Assembly (NCBI GenBank): GCA_947452675.1
Contig: CANGDL010000009.1
Coordinates: forward strand, 1 to 62,446
Origin: Microbacteriaceae bacterium
GTDB taxonomy: Bacteria > Actinomycetota > Actinomycetes > Actinomycetales > Microbacteriaceae
Reading direction: 5' to 3'
DNA length: 62,446 nucleotides
The notes under the pieces were generated by a model. It searched no databases. It saw nothing but the letters and a program-made list of their open reading frames with translations, and was not told the origin of the DNA. The translations under genes were made by a program, and so were the position numbers. Below, piece by piece: positions 59,701 to 62,260 of this stretch (position 1 is the first letter of the stretch; the number at the start of each line of letters is the position of its first letter).

Positions 59701-62012
59701 GGGTTTCCAAGCGTTATTGCCGCGGAGTTTAGAGACTTTCCGACACGAAGCGAGGTTGAGTCGGGTGAAACTGCAAGACCAGTCCAGACCTGGGCCGCTC
59801 CGAAAGATGTTTCGGTAGGCGAGCTTTCAATGACCTTGGCGCTGGCGCCACCGAGAGTGAATGTAGAGCCCGGGTTGAACGTGATTCCAGAGTACTGCAG
59901 CGTCACACCGCCCGGTGAGCTTGCCGAACCGGTAAAGAACGTGGCGCCACATGCCGCGTTACCCTTCATCAAGATCGGGCCACTTGTGCTGGAAATCGTG
60001 TTTGTGTCACCGTATGCCAGAAATGCAAGGCCGTTTGTGCTTCCACCGGCGCCATCGAGGGTGACAGCACCGGAGCCGCTGCTGACCGTGGCGCGGTTCA
60101 TGACAATTCCTCGTCGCCAAGAGTTTGAGTTTGCCGAGGCATCACCCTTGATCGAAATGGCGCCGCTCGCGGTGGTGACGACTGCAAGGTTGGCGGCATC
60201 GCCAGAGCCGAAGATCACACCATAGTGGTATTTTGAGGTGTCAGAAAGAGTTGAGTCGGCCTTACCATCCACAGTTATGGTTCCGGAGCCATCAGTTGTA
60301 GTGCTCGAAGCCTTGTTGAAATTCACGCCGCCGTGGTCAGTTAACAATGTTGCGGTTAGCGATGCCGACTCTTCACCACGGATGGTCACGTTTCCACCAG
60401 CAGCGGCGATCGAACCACCAAGCGACACACCGTAGTCATCGGTGTTGGAGGTTCCTTTAGCCCATGAGGTGGTGTTGTCGGTTCCACCAGAAAGCGAGAT
60501 GGACCCGCCTGTCGAACTGATTGTGGTTCCCGAAGCAGTCTTAATTCCACCGCCCCGAGAAGTTGCCGCATCTGTGTCAGACCAAAGAGTCACAGCACCA
60601 GCATTTGTGGTGATATTGGAGTTGGCCAAGATGTCGGTTGCAGCCTTAACGAGAAGCGGCGTCCCGGAGCTGCAACTCGAAAGGTTGATTGCAGAATTTA
60701 GCGTTACCGAGTTGTCTGGCGAGCCAACAGTCAGGTTTCCACAGGTGCTGCCCGAAGTGGTCAACGGTGCCGAGAAAGTTAGGGCGCCTCCCGAAGCGAT
60801 CGTCGTGTTTGTGCCGCTGGCACCCGACTGCAACCTGGCGCGAAGATCTTCAACATTGAGGTTTCCCGCGTTCCCAGCGGCAACCGCCTTGTAGGTGTTT
60901 GTCGCCGAATCCCACCACAAGTTTGAAGTTGCTGAAGAACTGACCGACACCGAAGAAGTCGTACAGGGTGAATAAGCCGTAGAAGTCGCGGTGACCGTCG
61001 GGCTGTTCAAAACCGTGGTGTCGCTTGAGTTATTTAGGGCGGTTACCTTAGCTAAGAAGGTCAGACCACATTGCAGTGCAGGATAGGTGGTTGTGGCAAA
61101 AGTCGCCGATGCATTTGCTGGGTTTCCCGCCACGTTTGGAAGATCGGTATAGGCAATCTGGGTGGTGCCGGCAGCGTTCCAGATTTCCACACGGTACTTG
61201 GCATCGACCCAACTGTTGTCAGTGAATGAAACCGTAACGGTATTTCCGTTGGTGTGCACCACCTGAACATTGGTTGGCGAGTTCTGAACGTAGGTATACG
61301 AGGCGCAGTTTAGACCCGCAATGCCGTCAATTGCACCGCCGGTTCGCATTTGAATGCCAACCAAGAATGTGCCTGCGGGACAGGTTGCCGACTGATTTGG
61401 GGTTTGAGTAGTTGGCTTTGTCGCAGGCGTTGTGGCGACAGTGTTATCGACAATGTTCTTACACAATGGCGCGAAATCGTTCATGTAGACGCCACCCGAG
61501 GCCCGATTGGTTTTCGCTGTCACGCCGTAGGCGTATGCGCCTGAAGGACATGCAGTTTCATAGCTCGAACCAGGGTCAGAACCGAATGCAACTATGTTGG
61601 AGTTGGTCCCGCTCCAGCCGTTTAGGTCTGGGTTTGGTGTGTTGCATTCGATGACAAGTTGAGTTACCCACCAAGGGTCGGCTGTAACGCTATTAATGCG
61701 GAAACCCTTAATAGCATCCGTACCCCCGCACGAGTACGGGTACTGATTCAAAGCTCCGCCTTGACCTCCGATAGAGACCGATGTTAGAGACGGGGTTCCT
61801 TGAGTGTATGCGCGAGCCGGAGTCGCCAAAGTCAGTGACAGCAACACTGCCAGGATGGCGGTTAGAGATCCAAAAACAGCGGTTTTCTTCGGGCCGAATT
61901 TGCTTTTGCGCAGAACGTGCTCGATCTTGCCCCCGACCAATCGTCTCGCAACTCGAACCACAGCAATTAGGTATCCCAAAGTCAGTAAAACAAAGCGATT
62001 TAGGCGCTTCAT
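35721..62012 (-). CDS. Giant surface protein (8763 aa): beta-strand and Ig-like repeats with C-terminal polytopic membrane domain
   Basis: A single frame of 8763 codons with no stop or frameshift. ATG 62012 has a perfect AAGGAGG four bases upstream. Approximate residue ranges: 1-68 extended signal sequence (ends TPARA); 70-242 Cys-containing domain with repeated CP-x-G motifs; 245-350 Fn3-like; 362-4370 ten long beta-strand-repeat modules; 4374-7404 28 Ig-like units with TQP-x-V-x-V-x-D-x-x-GN; 7405-7835 five Ig-like units with paired Cys; 7838-8162 three Fn3 domains; 8166-8307 Pro/Ser/Thr linker; 8307-8355 Ala/Gly-rich helix; 8355-8390 basic patch (RRRGRGDDLKIWRRRW); 8391-8763 about ten membrane spans. 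No LPxTG, SLH or choline-binding motif is seen. The repeats resemble filamentous haemagglutinins and invasins, so adhesion, aggregation or surface shielding is inferred. The TSP3-repeat gene follows at four bases. Confidence 0.93.
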   Translation of the reverse strand: MKRLNRFVLLTLGYLIAVVRVARRLVGGKIEHVLRKSKFGPKKTAVFGSLTAILAVLLSLTLATPARAYTQGTPSLTSVSIGGQGGALNQYPYSCGGTDAIKGFRINSVTADPWWVTQLVIECNTPNPDLNGWSGTNSNIVAFGSDPGSSYETACPSGAYAYGVTAKTNRASGGVYMNDFAPLCKNIVDNTVATTPATKPTTQTPNQSATCPAGTFLVGIQMRTGGAIDGIAGLNCASYTYVQNSPTNVQVVHTNGNTVTVSFTDNSWVDAKYRVEIWNAAGTTQIAYTDLPNVAGNPANASATFATTTYPALQCGLTFLAKVTALNNSSDTTVLNSPTVTATSTAYSPCTTSSVSVSSSATSNLWWDSATNTYKAVAAGNAGNLNVEDLRARLQSGASGTNTTIASGGALTFSAPLTTSGSTCGNLTVGSPDNSVTLNSAINLSSCSSGTPLLVKAATDILANSNITTNAGAVTLWSDTDAATSRGGGIKTASGTTISSTGGSISLSGGTDNTTSWAKGTSNTDDYGVSLGGSIAAAGGNVTIRGEESASLTATLLTDHGGVNFNKASSTTTDGSGTITVDGKADSTLSDTSKYHYGVIFGSGDAANLAVVTTASGAISIKGDASANSNSWRRGIVMNRATVSSGSGAVTLDGAGGSTNGLAFLAYGDTNTISSTSGPILMKGNAACGATFFTGSASSPGGVTLQYSGITFNPGSTFTLGGASAKVIESSPTETSFGAAQVWTGLAVSPDSTSLRVGKSLNSAAITLGNPWTVAGPLTVNAGSFTLNSSSALSSSGAMAITATAGDISFSSNLSVTGAGNALALKATGNIIQGANAVTTNGGAVTYWSDTDGATSRGGGIKTAAASSITTSGGAVSLSGGADNTTSWAKGTTATYDTGVYLSGSISTGAGNITIRGEESATPSTTRQGVQFDAGSTTTTTTGTVTVNGRVDSTNTDTAYNHYGVWIGVNSASSLAYINTASGDISILGDASNNSGVNRRGIILYKASVTSSNGAITLDGRSTTATNCNDIYLLSGNNSISSTNGAVLLKGSAGSASYLENATISSDASVTLQISKPSVVASNTVTLGGAGAKVIEYPAGATDFAADVDTARFAFGTTSKSIRIGTATVTKALTVSAAISAAGPISLLANSVQFSKTAGLDTSALAGSAILVKTRFWIQADSQDSAALATKFVTDNGDITFWTASAGGTDGSILTGNYTFFDTTNGRRAAQATGGGRITFGGGTTSVNGVPTGPAFGGTNNVYPIYIYAHNSFYSGGGDIWMYGKSTAGNYHGWIANSDLMIDSGQGQITLQGDNTGIEWGLSLGNDNSGDITLVSEKTSGDAIDITANSPSYAPLIINRNASSYTAYISATGGGAINLTGNGPTSYVGVAVDRAQILSSSGKITIDGGASYASLGYQSWGQVYLGSKSGSSYVTSSTADILVKATTFVDSDNTTTMAASTGGDITVQSTGANFTSASNWGLTTACKNFTFGKPTETQDLTLSGAVTAAGAISGYGGNFSVSANQISTLAGSKIQFRGLTSVANTAAATFRTNNGPIVFWADYDGNGTGVNRTYNGSTFNSANGDTTTTSTGGGDIVFAGGSTTDASGYPAGYSFSDGAYTGFESGVGNTNQTAYYTGGGNFIVRGKSAVAVDAVAFNGPHRVWANGGQIDVTGINSTNGIAMQIQRGGSTAATEFYSSSNTAPAIKFTAQSGTSYGFISGWNQSTANVVNIQATGSGGITIIGDGGAQDLFDVGLDSTNLLSAGPITITGTSTGWAGGLFTGALANNTSGTTSVIGYCPVATCPASRVTTSSAAIAVKTDRFTSWNADVNLKVNTSGTFKFEPNSSTGFSEFKVAGQGLAISNDCTGLTVGKDQTADAYTLDFYPNVKIAGPIRIYSGLINIRGNLETTGGASNEIRLKSPGRIYIAPSLTIKTAGGDFVAWTNSDKLAGVNATDGTIYIEYSVAITTGGGKIWLGGGLDDGGADASITASRGKWSSQIAGDGLPDGYAVGFNGADTWRVGIYVNANVVMKSGGGDIFMAGAGGPTAADGGAHIAFKNGVQVDSGSGRVAMWGKALSGTTNWNQGICLNWDDNLNPVMITSDASTADAITIYSDSSASTNPSARGIVAYWFASLDAKRGYQGLQVLATKAGGGISMTGIGGMTSASGDGHGIWLEFADILAISGPVNLNGASSADTNTYGLETGWRANGSGLLRLGGWQTAGSTAVGGGSITTPSGVTANFTSSTSDVTINADSVYSWEGEYGTNVSTTGNVAILPASFNSGTGLIANASSFERDQNSTNVQFGAFSFPNTVSSFTLGRVNGTRAVTLKPSVTSSGDIKIHGGAVTVSGNQTAGGSGGVAITAYAGDANIAANLTANTSTTAPIVVRASANIAVSASKSITTAGGGVVLWSRYLATEGTNTVGAISLGNSSSISTSGGRIALAGTAQVDSNGIPTGHALTTTTSAAGVQLGTAAATTDTNVNLLSAGGPISIYGQSVTGVNNSWGILAYGGTTVNAGGSTVTIDGISNSNGGNAVELDPGSASQQTKVLSAATSGTAISINGVETGNDATAGGGRAVGSYSTAGGLVINASAGGNVVITGTQSIVNNTNPGAIYIAGADITASTGTVTLNGGTSGVLTSSSGVTTNLGASSAGSASGAVTVTGDRISSLGTTNFKTTGAVVLESSANSFAATFTGTNLNVTAGAASLRVGKTTNTSDVTLSGTSSVVGNVAVYGGNVTSSGTFTTTGTIGTSASRSILLKGTGNVVTGSLTTSGGDVILWADSDANSAGYIQTSSSTTISTSGGSVTMAGGADNGGSTVVTGRTSGDSLPDGFAWGSGSTDCVGTKGIETGADSTINSAGGDVYVAGHGQNLSTYNCADGFNSNLGWQVNAGSGKVAIYGVTNAASTGEWARGVIFNGASATRKTQILSSNPAADAIVVSGDSTASVSTNSSGILTLRGTGNTTNDIVANTGTGGVKLIGRSGSVAIANNNDSVGDGLELASLAVLAKSGQISLTGTTSAATSSILYGLAFDHTSAATYSGANVYFASMPATTLDSVDMSSSTANIVFNVDSMLNNTTTASVAYTRNFNTRGTVIIQPADSAQSFDRSIDMTGLTLASTVSGLTLGQAGTGGSTQNAVDLTVPAVSIAGPISLYGQNLNLTGGLATSTASQILAKARGSILLSASKTISSTNGPIVMWGRAGSLESSSDIGYFSMDNGSSLSSGGGAIYIAGSTLVDTNGFPMGHLYANDSTNKFAIALGSSSSGTASSIASSGGDIRMYAQTGNSGSQALAVQGVTASTINSGTGRIDVNAVSSSINDNAFEAWNGGITVTSNAPADAANGVPAIKWVSNLTNTSSGFTPIQTSGPLVWQATGGGDIDFTATHANTNIYALDNTKNFQLLASTGNIRANFGSNGLDLTGAVANGFVLGAAPGGSASGNITLTGDRFNEVTANATAAALVARTSGSVTIKPTATSFSSAQTFDSTWSFAGVNNGNVGAVTIGQSGTSGAVSGATQNASDVTLSSPVTAVGPIQVFGKTVYAGANLTTTGSATGPILLKASQDVFISNGTNTTTRNTLTTANSPITLWSNADASGNGMVQLGDFTKLASTGGSITLAGGGSATESAPSGAAIGYGATYYRGVTIGLTQAAGNVDILSGGGNIVINGYTAANVNWANGVTITNGTNINSGIGTIAITGNTSGAGSATSSMGVEVSGGGAVSTTTITSANTTSSAIVINANSQGSAGVNAWGFSSANNSGANLTTISATGAGGGVQINATTAASSTVSSLVLNHVNVLAKGSVVLDGGNKNIQLTSGASGDANTIGGAATGDCTGGLTLRADSITFATATTTLRCSGALVAESSGNVFSAAQTWPATYVSVADVTSFRWGKTGNDKAMTLNAPVSAAGNIQVYGASATLNADLKSTAAGGTLLVKTTGDISVTGGISGTPRTIQTNAGALNLWSDSDVNSAGAIAIADYSNLNSANGSNLLSATGGQITLAGGADTNSDGAPDGYAFGNSTGNTNGVLLGVAGSVVNAINVYSGTSGISIKGKSAYGRGTYVSPGTNIYAGDAIWLEGSSSGSGGGFFHGLALYDTNSIGSGSAGSIVSAKSTGPAITMIGTTTNSAASTYGLVINPNGGASYIAMLKATGGGSINLSGTSTTSGTNGVFLSSADILSANGAINIDGGTTGTYISGNVALGYKAGSAVTADSGAISVSGDSLYVNPGSAIKTSGAVTIVPTTNTNTINLSASGADTAGTLDVSNTELGTVTAGTVRIGAVSGSNSGNITIGGAIAPANFSTLALRTSGSVTEASGNSIVIANLGISAGGNVTLAGQNNTTTLAINSSATAPTVSYTEATGQTYTPGDVDSITGVFGLASTATVNQQPSNAFVGVALNPTITVQIKDAFGAVLSSQNLKTYTATVTPSAGFTLSGSTTVTSAGGTATFSGLSVSSGTGTLTLTASLTGVSTAQNFTSASITVAYGDPDHLTITRNAGGTMAAGKAFTIQPMVEIRTIGNTPVTTGAGASAVVTATVSSGGTLVGAATATANGSGVATFSNLGIGGLASGNYTLTFTITFNGTDIATTQSAISITPGDPSQLGVQTPAAGFVNRTNFTTQPIIRVQDAYGNTVTSSSATVSAAVSAASGSSVQGLTGTTSVNAANGVATFTNLGKSGLVGDKILTFSSTSLTSATQSFTLAFGAASKLSMTYPTATANDVAFTNQPIVTIQDLDGNTVGDSTATVTLSSSNAIVGGSLLNGSVAMTAVSGVADFAGKNVKLTGTVGSKNLTATITGGITVTNQVIITYGSAVKLSLTRQAAGAVNGVAFTTQPQVSVQDVSGNTVTNSTDVITIASSGASLTGTSLSATPSSGVATFAALKLTGIVSTYTLSVTSGSLTADSQPLALTFGAAHHLAITTAADGAVNGVAFTVQPVITIQDQSNNTVTNLNSTVTVSSSGSTLSGTSLTVNAVAGVATFSNALKLTGAAGTYTLTYSISSPSALSTTQQLTVSPGAATQLALTTQATGFVNRTDFTTAPVVSIEDASGNVVTTATSGVSVVIDSGNLTGTTTVAAINGVATFTGLGKNGTIGNKTLTFHSGSLTDATQTFTLTYGAAFQLAKTTPAAGFTNATAFTTQPKITIQDQDGNTVANSTASVSVTASGGTLSGSTSMSAVGGVADFAGKAIALTGTVGDYTLTYAIAGPISTTQTFTLGFGAADHLTLTTQAFGAVDRVAFTTQPVVEVRDVSNNLVTNSSLTVTAASSTGATIGGTASRAVAAGVADFNLNTTKTQLFGAAGTYTITYSATGVTSASQTLSLSFGAPNKLAISASSTLVNDTVFATQPIVTIQDQDGNTVADSTATVTLTATGATISGTTSLPAAAGVANFAGMGIKLTGTAGRKGLVATITSPSTITANAPISLTFGAPTQLVLTTPAAGFVNRTAFSTQPVVKVEDVSGNVVTNSTIGIDVSIDNGTLSGTTHKNAVAGIASFSDLGKFGTVGDKVLTFTDTAAQLIPANQTFTLAPGVADHLVLKVLSTLVNDTVFGQQPSVAILDQDGNIVTDGPQSSQAVTVSVSGATISGTTTVNAVGGIARFTNSGIKLTGTIGAKTFTASIANPSAISTSDTVTITYGAADHLTLTTSAANAANGAAFGTQPVLEVRDVSENLVTDSTAQISASVSDGTLSGSSQVSASNGVASFTDLGLTASAGTKTLTFASTGLTSASQNILAVTGPPTQLRIDLASSLVNNTAFATQPVVTLLDSTGTVVSVGGYSAQTVTLSSPDATIGGTVSMDSVAGVADFAGKGIKLTGLVGSRSLTASISNPGVISGSVPVTITFGAAHHLNISSGAAGAADRIAFTSQPAIEVLDVSGNRVADSSATITVAATGANGAVLGGDTAMHAVAGIAYFAQNANPLKLTGSVGSYTLTYSASGIATTSEGIALTHGIATQITLTQNAAGGESGQSFNVQPILAVRDADGNLVDTGAAASAKIQVQTGASAYDATTHTGANLTGPTGSDVVQAINGVAAFSGLRLEGVASSAYSLNFVTVDTAGYNGIATTQNIALTAGTETHLRVVQQPSNIIAGAAFSAAVSVEILDAWDNRVLDVASSTTIKPILYADALASNAIDTSKVSVANASGLVTFTGLTFTKAGTSYLQFTSAGLVAATSDQFTITNASADHLTWVTEPVGARNDQAIKGAGGADPELQVRDQYENPVLVGVVTSVTASVQPSSSNVLAISGAVATSDNFANVKFGNLVMRAKVGGYKLRFTAANGLLPINGTHVDSTSPVAISFGVPTSLHLTRAASGATSGAPFATQPALNIEDSAGNTVADSTLEVTASSTANQVLGGTSVIQATAGQVDFSSSGLMFSGDVATALPLKYAITSSGSEISTSQTIDLQPGLAVALTIGQQPADVKTRVAFTATPTVVLRDAFGNQVTTDSASTVSVQLIDPAGAPYGNPTSAYTANNGLVTFTGMAFRAPATSGYRLTFKLTSNNQSVTSNTFSVLPGIATELRVSQAPSTLNADESLTMTGELLAQQPEVQLYDLDGNLVTTTNSGSATIRVKSGTGGDLTAGQTTASFVGGVATFTGVKLIGLPGVDYTLEFTDDSPNLTSDASSPMQVDHNLADHISLTQAAANGKSGDIFAVQPVIRVLDRFNNIVTSGPGSDSSVTVDAAIIAQNGVALSAPASISAFAADKQAVNGVATFTSLGISGLVSNTYALTYNLDLTGIPSVTQSNITIGFGSFNHLTVRTQPVGGNATGDALTTQPVIELRDSSENIVADPSVHTTVTATISSTDGLTLLDNSVAHPSQARLIGATAVSSSGVVTFSQLKLFGLPGTAYTLKFAVNSRFTTANPVTVTHAIANHLTITQQPTGGNATGSNLAGQPVIELRDLFENLVTANSSDVVTARIETSAGVSLAGTTTATFANGVARFSGLKVIALPDNDYTLDFNTSVGAVSITSPASSPFRVTYASPAKLAVVQQPSGGTTGVALPTQPVVEVQDIYGNRVHNFVGNVTASVGGTNSTLTSSSTANLTASVLDGRASFTDLALTATPAVNYQLSFASGALLGVNSGNIQVIPGAPVRIQVLNQPIGAQTGAELAGQPVVKIMDSFGNTVTQDNSTVITAAISSGVGGTLTRVVAGQAIPVNATVVNGVATFSHLVMRGLTAQTYSLTFSSGNLATDTSANFTVHHAAVAQLVWNTQPITGMTGSPLTRAAVLELQDMDGNIATSDNSTVVTAALTSGVGGSIVNNSATAVNGVVTFANLTLTGTPGETYKLTFTGALGGSTVSATESAGLIPTHAMPAKLRMVNSNVTGGLIGENLGGQPTLQVLDRFNNLATTDNLTVVTASVLNDSTGSVSGSITAVAVNGLVNFAGLKASGVPGQDYQLSFAANWQGVNLTGATSNAFHMSKVADVSLSYATQDYAPNAVVPAVFNTDSPGAITFTTNASSLICELDPGTGYLTIKGAGNCDVHVVVDTDPDGFYLGNATDATLVITKAQQTAISITSAATVDYWSGLNPVATGGSGTGALSFNVVAGSTCRLIGATIMPGDAGSQCQIVAIRAGDSNYLPQTSAVQTVVVRKINQAALAIASSAAMSVDNLNLFTSGGSGTGAVTYAIVSAGTAHCTVTSSVLSATAAGTCSIRATKAASTNYNAVVSPTQTIRVTKDVQTVAFTSTAPMDPIISGSYAPVANASSGLAVTFSVATGSSCEVDALIPGKINFTAVGTCELVATQAGSARYAAASARQFIQVGALNQTIKFDVIPDLPFGTPAFKIAPTTNAGVNAVISLATTSNSVSCSLVGDIVTLNSSGLCEIVAHQGGYGSFLAATDVVRSFNVIADQAGAPQIFSSSVATHSLTASFTPPSYTGGSPITGYVLIATDANGVSYENAACGPLGVSPVTCTVVGIPNDIAYTAVVRAITTAGRGAVSNTTQARTPIDAPLAVSNLTVAASSSNLVINWTPPVAAAGLVSGYDIYVAPIGSDFPTTASASVSGASASSATIQNIVSQNSVTPSATPTIAPASYRISFRRASIGSPSPSASSSGTPGVTGSASGYQVRIVSVVGNNAIASNTNTTSAIQTNFDVPLSPSQLTLTPNDSDLVISWSAPTADGGSEVTGYDVKVNGTTVCSSTTLLLCTYTGMTAGQTYNVAVVAINAVGMSSAAVSSHSIPAPPAAPAPVPTASPTSSPTPTASPTVAPTPKPTSKPTPKPTPVPTTSASAVPTASASPSASPSASPSASPTPSDSGTPAPSDSPSSGDPGASGSSDAPVVPGAPVPNPAIGATGDDSAPSVPFDPMGSPESVKAVTQTTSKVAAIAASVAAAAAAAGAAAAGAAAAGAAGAAGASAGASGSTGSGSNNGGSIATIDATHEEYELRRRGRGDDLKIWRRRWLLLLDKISIRATLLTAPISPVLSRIMVDGAYLRAALGTFASLPTFASMALSVAALAINGTTVSTPIWQLFLVMSLIGIFDAFAGLVGTTIFVLGSFAIHVLSGSMFGLDDVRMMLGVIIVGFGPALLTNTFRAFRKVPEKGPAYIWERIVDLGVLPFVGGWVTASMISTLPALAGMTLAVANHVNDFALAIAAAIVIRVVGEEAVARTFASRLDYLHPTHVPATPGFQRWISLGFRLVVFIFVTAALMGNHWQVWVGSVLFVLPTMLGWWQDKLPNSKWIWRIMPQGIPGLAFTLLIASLTTSMVTGWFAASPESALWSFAILPIPMLALGILGLIGREGGEDEVRWIRQPRFVWLYRIGGIVMLLLTMKVAGVI
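35724..36845 (-). other. Segment encoding the C-terminal polytopic membrane domain of the giant protein
   Basis: About 373 codons with about ten strongly hydrophobic stretches, such as IWQLFLVMSLIGIFDAFAGL, VRMMLGVIIVGFGPALL, FRLVVFIFVTAALMG, VWVGSVLFVLPTMLGWW and RIGGIVMLLLTMKVAGVI. I do not recognise it as a known transporter or enzyme. A basic patch lies just before it, and an Ala-rich helix before that could be the first crossing. Confidence 0.75.
36965..37085 (-). repeat. GC-rich Ala/Gly codon run in the giant gene
   Basis: A run of GCN/GGN codons encodes an Ala/Gly-rich stretch starting AAIAASVAAAAAAAG. It joins the Pro/Ser/Thr linker to the membrane domain and is much richer in GC than its surroundings. 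Confidence 0.7.
37298..37345. repeat. Four tandem 12-bp repeats (TTGGGCTTGCAC)
   Basis: Four perfect head-to-tail copies of a 12-base unit, encoding Ser-Ala-Ser-Pro on the minus strand within the Pro/Ser/Thr linker. Since 12 is a multiple of three, copy number changes would alter linker length without breaking the frame. Confidence 0.9.
39800..48890 (-). repeat. Array of 28 Ig-like (Big/invasin-like) units in the giant gene
   Basis: Units of about 90-120 residues share the pattern (H/Q/K)L-x-(I/L/V)-T, then F-x-TQP-x-(V/I)-x-(V/I)-x-D-x-x-GN-x-V, GVA-x-F-x-x-L and G-x-x-(T/K)-L-T-F. Units 3, 7 and 11 (starting near 48230, 46980 and 45750) all have FVNRT and an LGK-x-G loop, showing a fourfold higher-order repeat of about 1.24 kb. 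Confidence 0.85.
48900..60650 (-). repeat. Array of ten beta-strand-repeat modules in the giant gene
   Basis: Each module is about 350-470 residues and has one tryptophan signature of the type (V/I)-x-(L/F/M)W(S/A/T)-x-x-D, at roughly bases 60580, 59470, 58410, 57335, 56185, 54785, 53670, 52415, 51240 and 50130. Between signatures run short strands of the form (S/N)G-x-(I/V)-x-(I/L)-x-G, as in beta-helical adhesins. The first two modules are the most alike (both have SDTD-x-ATSRGGGIKT and NTTSWAKGT). Confidence 0.85.
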
Positions 62013-62016
62013 AAAA

Positions 62017-62023
62017 CCTCCTT
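62017..62023 (-). promoter_or_regulatory. Ribosome-binding site of the giant gene
   Basis: AAGGAGG on the minus strand, four bases before ATG 62012. It decides the start over an in-frame codon 20 residues upstream. Confidence 0.85.
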
Positions 62024-62096
62024 CGGATAAAGAACTTCTTGAATCCGGGTAGGCCAAGTCAGACCCGAACAACCTTCAAGTCTAAGTTGAGATATG

Positions 62097-62145
62097 TCCC
62101 CCACTTGGGGGATACGGGGTTAACCCCAGTCTGGTCAAGCCAGAC
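62097..62145. promoter_or_regulatory. Three consecutive palindromes upstream of the giant gene
   Basis: In 49 bases: TCCCCC-ACTT-GGGGGA (62097-62112), GGGGTTAACCCC (62116-62127) and GTCTGG-TCAAG-CCAGAC (62129-62145), all perfect. On the minus strand TTGACC in the third could be a -35 box with a weak -10 (TATCCC) about 18 bases on, so the two others would overlap the promoter. The 62013-62210 gap otherwise shows no gene. This looks like a binding region for one or more regulators. Confidence 0.6.
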
Positions 62146-62210
62146 ATTTGACTAGATATTTGGTCCAATAATTCGCGTCCCACGCGTTGAAATTTGCATC
62201 AGACAAAAGC

Positions 62211-62244
62211 AAAACCCCGCTCGACCGAAGTCGAACGGGGTTTT
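62211..62244 (-). terminator. Terminator of the rplL transcript
   Basis: AAAACCCCG and CGGGGTTTT, with inner TCGA/TCGA pairing around CCGAAG, form a long hairpin flanked by A and T runs, 17 bases after the rplL stop. It separates ribosomal-protein transcription from the giant gene. Confidence 0.88.
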
Positions 62245-62260
62245 GAGCTGAAAAGCTAGA

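Noticed and set aside
59497-60225. 242-codon plus-strand frame and many similar ones between 38,400 and 62,000
   Set aside because: They follow the codon periodicity of the repeats on the minus strand. Their products are Val/Pro/Ala-rich without any domain, and they recur wherever modules recur.
62013-62072. Start of the giant protein 20 codons upstream
   Set aside because: The first 20 residues are hydrophilic, lack a ribosome site and would precede a perfect AAGGAGG and the natural signal sequence start.
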